From assembly GCA_900764115.1 (NCBI GenBank), contig CAAFMR010000212.1, forward strand, positions 1 to 5,059: a stretch of DNA of 5,059 nucleotides. Direction: 5' to 3'. Within the stretch, counting starts at the first letter, position 1, and each line of letters opens with the position of its first letter. The translations under genes and the position numbers were made by a program. Source of the DNA: Clostridia bacterium. GTDB taxonomy: Bacteria; Bacillota; Clostridia; Oscillospirales; Acutalibacteraceae. Shown here piece after piece: positions 1 through 5,059 of this stretch. The notes under the pieces were generated by a model. It made no database searches, had not been told where the DNA came from, and saw only the letters and a list, made by a program, of their open reading frames with translations.

Positions 1-1530
1 GAAGGTGTCGTCCGCATGAAAGGCGTTCTGCTGCAAAAAGCCCACTCGGATCACCCGGGCAGTTTCCAGCACCAGCTTCTGGTCGTCGGGCAACACATCG
101 GCGCCGATGAGCTTGACAATATCCATCAGCCCATCCTCCTCGGCGAGGATGCTTGCCAGCTCCTCCCGGTTCTTCAGGAATTCGGCACCCATCTGCTTTT
201 CGTACCAGGGCTCCAAATCGGACAGATATTCGCTGTAGCTTTTCGTCCAGTTGATGGCAGGATAGTGCCGGGCATAAGCGAGGCTCTTATCCAGCGCCCA
301 GAAGCAGCGGGTAAACCGTTTGGTATTCTGGGTTACCGGCTCGGAGAAATCCGCCCCCTGGGGGGACACAGCGCCGATGACCGACACGGAGCCTTCACCG
401 CCGCCCAGCGGCTCCATATAGCCTGCCCGCTCGTAAAACTCGCTTAACCGGGAGGGCAGATAGGCGGGAAAGCCCTCATCGGCGGGCATTTCCTCCAGCC
501 GTCCGCTGATTTCCCGCAGCGCCTCCGCCCAGCGGGAGGTGGAATCCGCCATAATGGCGGTATGATACCCCATATCCCGGTAGTATTCCGCCAGCGTAAT
601 ACCGGTATAGATAGATGCCTCCCGGGCAGCCACCGGCATATTGGAGGTGTTGGCAATCAGCACCGTCCGCTCCATCAGGGAACGTCCGGTGCGAGGGTCG
701 GTCAGCTCGCCGAACTCTCCCAGCACGTCGGTCATCTCGTTGCCCCGCTCGCCGCAGCCGATATAGACGATGATGTCCGCATCGCACCATTTGGCGATCT
801 GGTGCTGGGTCATGGTCTTGCCGGTGCCGAAGCCACCCGGCACCGCCGCCGCACCGCCCTTGGCGATGGGAAACATGGTGTCGATGATCCGCTGACCGGT
901 GATCAGGGGCATGGCGATGGGCAGCCGCCGCTTTACCGGGCGGGGCACCCGGATAGGCCATTTCTGGCACAGGGTCAGCTCCCGCTCCTCCCCGGCGGTG
1001 GGGCGCACCCGCACCACCGGCTGGTTTACGGTGTATTCTCCGTCTGGGGCGACCCATACCACCTCGCCGCTCAGCTGGGGCGGCACCAGACACCGGTGGG
1101 TGATGGACTCCGTCTCCGGGCAGGTCGCATACACCTGCCCGGGGGATACGGTATCCCCCACCCGAACCGTCAAACTCACCGACCAGCGGCGGCTCTCATT
1201 CAGCGACGGCGCCTGCACGCCCCGGCGGATGAATGCGCCATCTGCGTCCCGGATCGCCTCCAGCGGCCGCTGAATCCCGTCAAATATCGAATGCAGAATC
1301 CCCGGTCCCAACGTAGCGCACATCGGGCCGTCGGTGCTGACCACCGGCTCGCCGATACGCAGCCCCTCCGTCTCCTCATACACCTGAATGGTCGCGCCTG
1401 TTTCCTCCAGAGCGATCACTTCGCCGATGAGCCGCTCCTTGCCCACATACACCATATCCATTATGGACAAGTCGGTGCGTCCGGCGACCGTCACCACGGG
1501 ACCGTTAATTGAATGTATGGTCTTTTCCAT
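1..1530 (-). CDS. ntpA: V-type ATP synthase catalytic subunit A (partial, C-terminus beyond the window)
   Basis: The first 510 codons of the nucleotide-hydrolysing (or ATP-forming) subunit of the A3B3 head are present; the family is usually near 585-590 residues, so about 75-80 C-terminal residues lie beyond the left edge. Residues 1-70 form the N-terminal beta barrel ([10 protein letters not shown]). Residues about 110-190 are the 'bulge' insertion that marks A subunits and is absent from B and F1-beta. The P-loop is GGFGTGKT (232-239, K238), the catalytic glutamate is E261 in GCGERGNE, and the Walker B strand is [11 protein letters not shown] with D329. The stretches [18 protein letters not shown] (293-310) and [20 protein letters not shown] (342-361) are typical. 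All catalytic residues expected in this part are intact. The start follows a strong ribosome site. Subunits B and D probably follow. Confidence 0.97.
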   Translation of the reverse strand, partial: MEKTIHSINGPVVTVAGRTDLSIMDMVYVGKERLIGEVIALEETGATIQVYEETEGLRIGEPVVSTDGPMCATLGPGILHSIFDGIQRPLEAIRDADGAFIRRGVQAPSLNESRRWSVSLTVRVGDTVSPGQVYATCPETESITHRCLVPPQLSGEVVWVAPDGEYTVNQPVVRVRPTAGEERELTLCQKWPIRVPRPVKRRLPIAMPLITGQRIIDTMFPIAKGGAAAVPGGFGTGKTMTQHQIAKWCDADIIVYIGCGERGNEMTDVLGEFGELTDPRTGRSLMERTVLIANTSNMPVAAREASIYTGITLAEYYRDMGYHTAIMADSTSRWAEALREISGRLEEMPADEGFPAYLPSRLSEFYERAGYMEPLGGGEGSVSVIGAVSPQGADFSEPVTQNTKRFTRCFWALDKSLAYARHYPAINWTKSYSEYLSDLEPWYEKQMGAEFLKNREELASILAEEDGLMDIVKLIGADVLPDDQKLVLETARVIRVGFLQQNAFHADDTF

Positions 1531-1538
1531 TCTCGTGG

Positions 1539-1546
1539 CCTCCTTA
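1539..1546 (-). promoter_or_regulatory. Strong ribosome binding site of subunit A
   Basis: TAAGGAGG, a near-complete match to the anti-Shine-Dalgarno sequence, lies 8 nt before the subunit A ATG. It is the strongest site in the window and fits the need for three copies of A per complex. It fixes the A start at 1530. Confidence 0.85.
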
Positions 1547-1547
1547 G

Positions 1548-1578
1548 CCTGTCGGCAGAATTTTTCCTGTCCGGCAGA
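1548..1578 (-). repeat. Short imperfect direct repeat in the E-A spacer
   Basis: On the transcribed strand TCTGCCGGACAGG (1578-1566) is followed by TCTGCCGACAGG (1559-1548), identical but for one extra G, with six bases (AAAAAT... on the transcript) between them. The pair fills much of the 68-nt gap between the E stop and the A ribosome site. It may be a small tandem duplication that lengthened the spacer; a binding role is possible but there is no direct support. Confidence 0.5.
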
Positions 1579-1598
1579 CCTGTGCAATGCTTGTTGAT

Positions 1599-2204
1599 TT
1601 ACAGAACCGTCAATCCGGCTTGTTCCCGGAACCGGGGCTTTTCCTGCTCCAGGCGGGTCGCCAGCGTATCGTCCGCCCGCAGCGCCGCCATCCGGCTCTC
1701 CATCCGCAGACCGCCCAGCGTGTTGGTTTCGTCATATTCCACCCGGCAGGGGCAGCCGAACGCCGCCTGCACCCGGGGCGCATAGTCCTTGTCTGCCGGA
1801 CGCAGATACACCACGGCGTCGGCGGTTCCGACAGGCAGCAGCGCCCCCAGCCGCGCCGCCGACCGTTCCAGCAGCGTCCCGTATGCCGGCGTGGCAGTGA
1901 ACGCCGCCACCGCCCGGGCAGCGTCCTCAAACACTTTTTGCTCATATGCGTCCCGCAGCCCGGTCAGCCGATGCCGGGATGCCGCCCGGTATGCCGACAG
2001 CTCAATGTCGGTTTGTTGCTTCACCTGCCCGATGGCACGCTGATACTGCACCTCGTGCCGGTCGTGCATCTCCCGCTCCGCTTCCTGCATGCGGGTGTGG
2101 GTATACGCGGCTGTTTCCTCTTCCGTTTTCCGGCAGGATTCCTCAGCCGCCTGCCGGATTGCCTCCAGAAACAGCGGCAATTTATCCTGTATATCGCTCA
2201 TCAT
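1599..2204 (-). CDS. ntpE: V-type ATP synthase subunit E (peripheral stalk)
   Basis: The 201-residue product matches the length of subunit E (about 185-210), which pairs with a small coiled-coil subunit (G/H) to make the peripheral stalks that hold the A3B3 head against rotation. Residues 4-90 are highly charged and Glu/Arg/Gln-rich with no proline after residue 10, as expected of the long stalk helix. Residues 95-201 form the globular head-binding part, with TLGGLRMES (162-170) matching the family's GG-[LV]-x-x-S turn and a terminal segment DDTLATRLEQEKPRFREQ that resembles the usual 'N-T-L-x-x-R-L' end. The gene begins with two tandem ATG codons; AAAGG 8 nt before the first makes that one preferable. 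Its N-terminal helix is poorly conserved in all E proteins, so assignment rests on the C-terminal half and position between F and A. Confidence 0.9.
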   Translation of the reverse strand: MMSDIQDKLPLFLEAIRQAAEESCRKTEEETAAYTHTRMQEAEREMHDRHEVQYQRAIGQVKQQTDIELSAYRAASRHRLTGLRDAYEQKVFEDAARAVAAFTATPAYGTLLERSAARLGALLPVGTADAVVYLRPADKDYAPRVQAAFGCPCRVEYDETNTLGGLRMESRMAALRADDTLATRLEQEKPRFREQAGLTVL

Positions 2205-2225
2205 GATTCCCGCCTTTCTGCAGGC

Positions 2226-2531
2226 TTAAAATTTCACTCCGATGGCATCCCGCACATACCGGGTGATGCTGTCCTTGCTGCGCACCCCGTGCCGATCGGG
2301 GATCTCCACGATCAGGGGGCGGGACAGGCTGGTCTTCAGGGGATAGAGCAAAGAATCGCACTGCTGCGCCAGCCCTTCAGTGATGAGCAGGATGCCCACC
2401 TCCTCGTCGGCAACCGCCTGCCGCAGATATCGCTCTACCTCCGCCGGCTCGTGGGCGACCACACCCTCGATGCCCGCCATACGCATCCCCATCTGTGTGT
2501 CCACATTATCGCTGATGAGAAAGAACTTCAT
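2226..2531 (-). CDS. ntpF: V-type ATP synthase subunit F (central shaft)
   Basis: The 101-residue product has the usual length of subunit F (about 100-110), a small soluble Rossmann-like protein that binds subunit D in the central rotor shaft and can modulate ATPase activity. Visible family marks are the opening strand KFFLISD (2-8), a MRMAGIEGVVA segment (17-26), the strand and turn VGILLITEGLA (45-55), the SRPLIVEIPD strand (70-79) and the C-terminal helix YVRDAIGVKF (92-101) that contacts the head. A GAGG lies 7 nt before the ATG. It lies between K and E, instead of just before A as in Enterococcus and Thermus operons. A CheY-like fold could give a superficially similar start, but the end motif and context make F very likely. 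Confidence 0.94.
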   Translation of the reverse strand: MKFFLISDNVDTQMGMRMAGIEGVVAHEPAEVERYLRQAVADEEVGILLITEGLAQQCDSLLYPLKTSLSRPLIVEIPDRHGVRSKDSITRYVRDAIGVKF

Positions 2532-2551
2532 TGTTCCGCCTCGCCTGTTTC

Positions 2552-3025
2552 TTACAGCACACCCAGACCCTTGAGGATCAGGATGGAGATAACCACACCA
2601 TACAGGGCAATGGACTCGCCCAACGCCACAAAGATCAGCGCCCGACCGAACATCTTGGGGTCCTCACTGGTGGCGCCGATTGCCGCCGGAGCGCCCGCTG
2701 CCACGGCGATACCGCCGCCGATACCGGCAAGCCCCGTCACAAGACCCGCCGCCAGCAGACCAAGCCCCAGCGCCAGCCCGTCGGCGGATTTCTCCTCTGT
2801 CGCCTCAGGAGCAGCCGTGGTGGCGACATCCGACGAGTTTGCCGCCGTGCCCTCTGCCGAAACGGTCATCGCCATCATACCGCACATCACCAGCAGCACG
2901 CCTGCCGCCGCCAGATTCATACACACCATCTTTTTCGGGGATGCGCCCCGCCGCACCTTGTATATGGCAAACGCCACCGTCGCCGCCAGCACCAGCGCGG
3001 GAAGAATAAACAACATCGCTTTCAT
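2552..3025 (-). CDS. ntpK: V-type ATP synthase subunit K (rotor-ring proteolipid)
   Basis: This 157-residue membrane protein forms the rotating ring that carries ions past subunit I. The C-terminal part (about 82-157) is a clear c-subunit hairpin: a Gly/Ala-rich helix (GLAGIGGGIAVAAG, 98-111), a polar loop (SEDPKMFG, 120-127) and a second helix whose GES places the ion-binding carboxylate at E137. The N-terminal part is different: one hydrophobic helix (3-22), a basic turn (KVRRGASPKK), a second helix (34-55) ending in TVSAEG, then an Ala/Thr/Ser/Glu linker (58-81). Total length matches four-helix K proteins such as Enterococcus hirae NtpK, but the first pair does not look like a duplicated c hairpin and lacks an ion-binding Glu. 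Helix 2 resembles a signal peptide with an AxA-type site. The start was moved five codons inward because GGAGGG lies 7 nt before M1. It sits 50 nt after I and 20 nt before F. Confidence 0.95.
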   Translation of the reverse strand: MKAMLFILPALVLAATVAFAIYKVRRGASPKKMVCMNLAAAGVLLVMCGMMAMTVSAEGTAANSSDVATTAAPEATEEKSADGLALGLGLLAAGLVTGLAGIGGGIAVAAGAPAAIGATSEDPKMFGRALIFVALGESIALYGVVISILILKGLGVL

Positions 3026-3032
3026 TGTGATA

Positions 3033-3038
3033 CCCTCC
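3033..3038 (-). promoter_or_regulatory. Ribosome binding site that fixes the subunit K start
   Basis: GGAGGG lies 7 nt before the ATG at 3025-3023, an ideal Shine-Dalgarno arrangement. An upstream in-frame ATG (3040-3038) overlaps this site by one base and has only an A-rich, purine-motif-free leader before it, so it is unlikely to be used. The leader AAACACAAAAA just upstream is expected to be unstructured, which suits the high expression needed for a ring subunit present in about ten copies. Confidence 0.85.
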
Positions 3039-3067
3039 ATTTTTTGTGTTTCACAGATTTATGACCG

Positions 3068-3084
3068 CAGGCGCCTTACGCCTG
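3068..3084 (-). promoter_or_regulatory. RNA hairpin across the subunit I stop codon
   Basis: On the transcribed strand CAGGCG-TAAGG-CGCCTG forms a perfect six-base-pair, GC-rich stem with a five-base loop that contains the TAA stop of subunit I. It is followed by an A-rich leader and the strong subunit K ribosome site, not by a U-run, so it is not a standard intrinsic terminator. A role in mRNA processing, stability or in raising K output relative to I is possible but is inference; short GC stems also arise by chance in GC-rich coding sequence. Confidence 0.35.
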
Positions 3085-5013
3085 TTTCTGACGCACCGTA
3101 TCGCCCAACCGGAATGCGTGGAACGGCTGTCCGTCCCCCTGATAGAACCGGCTGAACATCTCGTAAAAGCCCAGACGCAACACCTGAATATAGGTCAGCA
3201 CGCCCTCGATGCCCATAATGAGTAGGTTGCCCAGCACCAGCACCAGGATACGGCCGAAGCCTGCCGCCGGCGCCATGGAATACACTACCAGCATCATCCC
3301 AGCATGCACCAGCACAAAGGCGCCCACCCGCAGGAAGGACACGGTGTTGCTGAAATAGGACAGCACATATTCGATCAGCTCAAACAGGTTCGCCAGCAGA
3401 TAGTCGCCCCAGCTCTCCGGTTTCCAGTCCGGCTTGCGCTCCACCAGCCCGATGAGGATTTCCTTGAAATACAGAATGAGGAAGCCCGCCACCAGCGGCC
3501 AGGTGATCCACGCCAACGGAATACCGGCGAAAAGAGCGCCGCCCATAAACTTGAGGATCTGCAGCACCAGACACACATACACTACAATGCCGGTCAGCCC
3601 GTTTTCGCTGAACAGCGCCTCGCCGATCTGCCGTCGTTTGAGACAGGCGGCGATATTCAGCCCCATTGCCACAATCAGCAGAAACACGCCGATGCCGATA
3701 GCGGTGACCAGAATGAGGGTGATGTCCTGCATAATTTCAATCGGTTTTTCGATATGCAGTACATTGGCATAGAACCCGTCCAGTGCGGTTTCGTTGCCAA
3801 ATACCGAACCAAACACCGTGCCGAACACCGCTGAGGACAAGCCGCACCGCAGCAGGATTCCCCCCATACGGCTGCGGCTTTTCAGCCACAGAAACAGCCC
3901 CAGCGCCGCCACACACAGCCCCTGCCCCAGATCGGCAAACATAATACCAAACAGCAGCGTATACACCACGGACAGAAATAGCGTCGGGTCAATATCGCGA
4001 TACCCGGGGATGCCGTACATTTCCACAAATTCTTCATAGGGGCGGATAATGCAGGAATTTTTCATTTTTGTCGGCGGCTTGGAGGCGGCGGCGGGCTTTT
4101 CCAGCGTCAGCTCCACCCCCACCGATTCGGCAGCCGCCCGCACGGCGGCGTCCTCCTTCACCGGCACCCAGCCGCACAGGAAGAAATAATCGCCATGCAC
4201 CACCGCCTGGCTGCGGATCTCGTGCAGCGCATTGCGATACAGCAGCCGGGAGTACATATAATCGCAGGCGTCCTGCTGCTCGTCCCAGAATTTCCGCAGC
4301 TGCTCGTCGATGGCATCCAGCTGCGCCACCGCCTCATCCAGCCGCCGCTGATATTCCGCCATCGCCTTTTCCGGCGTATCAAATGCCTGAGGCAGCCGCA
4401 GCCGCTGGAAATACAGGGCTGCAAACAGCCGATCCACCTCGTCCGCCTTATTTGCCGGAGCAAAATACACGCCCCAGACCTCCTCTCCCTCCCGGGAGCA
4501 GGGGAAAAACAGCAGATACGGGTCCTGTTCAAACCGTTTGAGCTTCTCCAGATTTTCCGCCGGCATCCGACCGAACCGGAACCGGATGAATTTGCTCTCA
4601 TACAGCTCATTCAAGGGCAGATCCATCTGCACAAAGTGCTGCAAATCCCGCACCGCCCGGGCATCCTCGTCCTTTTCCGCCAACAGCGCCGTGCGTTTAT
4701 CCTGCAGCTCCTTAACCTGATTGGACATAGCGGACAGCAGCTGGGTGTCTACCTGGGCATCGTCCCGGCTGTCCCGCACCTCATCCCGATAGTGCAGCTC
4801 CCGCCCGAATGCCTGCGCCACCTCCTGTGCCGCCGCCAACCGCTCGGCATAGGCGTTAGGCTCCGACAGGGGGGTATAGCCCATGGATTTGGCTATAAAC
4901 TCCGATGCCGGCTCCACCTGCACCCGTCCATCCAGACAGCAGCGGTCAATAAACGCATCCAGTTGATCCAGCTTACCGGATGCCCGCATCATCCACATTT
5001 TTTCAACTGCCAT
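3076..5013 (-). CDS. ntpI: V-type ATP synthase subunit I (membrane stator, a-subunit homologue)
   Basis: The 645-residue product is the normal length for bacterial subunit I (about 640-660). It holds the static side of the ion path: ions pass through its half-channels to the K ring, and its cytoplasmic arm binds the peripheral stalks. Residues 1-300 are soluble and charged, with heptad-like helical stretches near 88-125 and 215-245. The linker near 303-320 carries PPTKMKN. Residues 343-615 hold about seven or eight membrane helices. Family marks are MFADLGQG (359-366; most relatives I recall have G where A360 stands), the putative essential arginine R562 in SFLRVGAF and a second arginine R613 in VLRLGFYEMFSRFY. 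The start at MAVEKM matches the family's N-terminus; a GAGG lies 11 nt upstream and overlaps the stop of the previous gene, a weak site suggesting translational coupling. No frameshift or truncation is seen. Confidence 0.96.
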   Translation of the reverse strand: MAVEKMWMMRASGKLDQLDAFIDRCCLDGRVQVEPASEFIAKSMGYTPLSEPNAYAERLAAAQEVAQAFGRELHYRDEVRDSRDDAQVDTQLLSAMSNQVKELQDKRTALLAEKDEDARAVRDLQHFVQMDLPLNELYESKFIRFRFGRMPAENLEKLKRFEQDPYLLFFPCSREGEEVWGVYFAPANKADEVDRLFAALYFQRLRLPQAFDTPEKAMAEYQRRLDEAVAQLDAIDEQLRKFWDEQQDACDYMYSRLLYRNALHEIRSQAVVHGDYFFLCGWVPVKEDAAVRAAAESVGVELTLEKPAAASKPPTKMKNSCIIRPYEEFVEMYGIPGYRDIDPTLFLSVVYTLLFGIMFADLGQGLCVAALGLFLWLKSRSRMGGILLRCGLSSAVFGTVFGSVFGNETALDGFYANVLHIEKPIEIMQDITLILVTAIGIGVFLLIVAMGLNIAACLKRRQIGEALFSENGLTGIVVYVCLVLQILKFMGGALFAGIPLAWITWPLVAGFLILYFKEILIGLVERKPDWKPESWGDYLLANLFELIEYVLSYFSNTVSFLRVGAFVLVHAGMMLVVYSMAPAAGFGRILVLVLGNLLIMGIEGVLTYIQVLRLGFYEMFSRFYQGDGQPFHAFRLGDTVRQKQA

Positions 5014-5026
5014 AAGTTTCTTCGCC

Positions 5027-5059
5027 TCACTTCTCCACGCCGATGAGCATGCCGGCGGC
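5027..5059 (-). CDS. 3' end of upstream ATPase-operon gene, probably V-type ATPase subunit C (partial)
   Basis: Only the last ten codons and a TGA stop are inside the window; they read AAGMLIGVEK. The stop lies 13 nt before the subunit I start, so the gene is almost certainly in the same operon. Subunit C (the AC39/d-like protein that couples the central rotor to the stalk top) is missing from the rest of the window and is often encoded beside I. The tail resembles the near-C-terminal pattern I remember for subunit C (AGK-L-x-GL-S), but would then lack the usual last ten or so residues. A small stalk subunit (G/H) is the main alternative. The reading frame was chosen because it is the one with a stop just before the next gene; the other two frames stay open, so even the frame is inferred from context. 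Confidence 0.45.
   Translation of the reverse strand, partial: AAGMLIGVEK

Noticed and set aside
476..1093. 205-codon minus-strand frame inside subunit A
   Set aside because: It is an out-of-frame reading of the A gene (Arg/Gly/Ala/His-rich); the A frame carries the P-loop, catalytic Glu and Walker B.
562..1512. 316-codon plus-strand open frame antisense to subunit A
   Set aside because: Composition is His/Arg/Gly/Pro-rich with no family features, and the opposite strand encodes intact subunit A motifs through the same bases.
1564..1587. Possible internal promoter in the E-A spacer (TTGCAC, 17 nt, AAAATT on the minus strand)
   Set aside because: Only about three of six bases match at each box, so it is no better than chance.
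3026..3084. Intrinsic terminator between I and K
   Set aside because: The stem has only six base pairs and is followed by an A-rich leader on the transcript, not a run of U.
1587..3155. 522-codon open frame on the plus strand, antisense to E, F and K
   Set aside because: It spans three well-supported genes and their spacers on the other strand, shows no recognisable domain, and is Pro/Arg/His/Ala-rich as expected for the antisense of GC-rich coding DNA.
4195..5046. 283-codon plus-strand open frame antisense to the cytoplasmic half of subunit I
   Set aside because: It mirrors the I coding sequence, has no clear ribosome site or family signature, and even runs across the start of I.

Overview
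The window is one continuous stretch of a bacterial V/A-type (rotary) ATPase operon, all on the minus strand, so transcription runs from right to left. It reads, in transcription order: the last 10 codons of an unidentified upstream gene (probably subunit C), then subunit I (ntpI/atpI), subunit K (ntpK, the rotor-ring proteolipid), subunit F (ntpF), subunit E (ntpE), and the first 510 codons of the catalytic subunit A (ntpA/atpA), which runs off the left edge. Spacers between genes are short (13, 50, 20, 21 and 68 nt). No stretch over 300 bases lacks a gene, and I see no promoter, terminator, RNA gene, mobile element or CRISPR array.

The organism is most likely an anaerobic, fairly GC-rich member of the Clostridia (an Oscillospiraceae/Lachnospiraceae-like gut Firmicute). 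This is an inference from four things: strong GGAGG-type ribosome sites, G/C-rich third codon positions, a bacterial V-type instead of F-type ATPase, and a subunit K with an extra N-terminal part and an Ala/Thr linker, which I recall from that group. No species can be named from this window.

The genes build one machine. A is the catalytic subunit of the A3B3 head. F is part of the central shaft. E forms the peripheral stalk. I is the membrane stator that carries the half-channels and the essential arginine. K forms the ion-carrying ring. B and D are expected just beyond the left edge. C, which joins rotor and stalk, is expected at or beyond the right edge, since no C gene lies between E and A. 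The complex either pumps H+ or Na+ using ATP or makes ATP; the sequence does not settle which.

This is mostly an ordinary, well-conserved region with no sign of a new system. The points worth a second look are the architecture of subunit K (possible signal-peptide-like cleavage giving a two-helix proteolipid, and loss of the usual Na+-site Gln), its start codon, a hairpin over the I stop codon just before K, the gene order I-K-F-E-A, a P-loop variant in A, and a small direct repeat in the E-A spacer.
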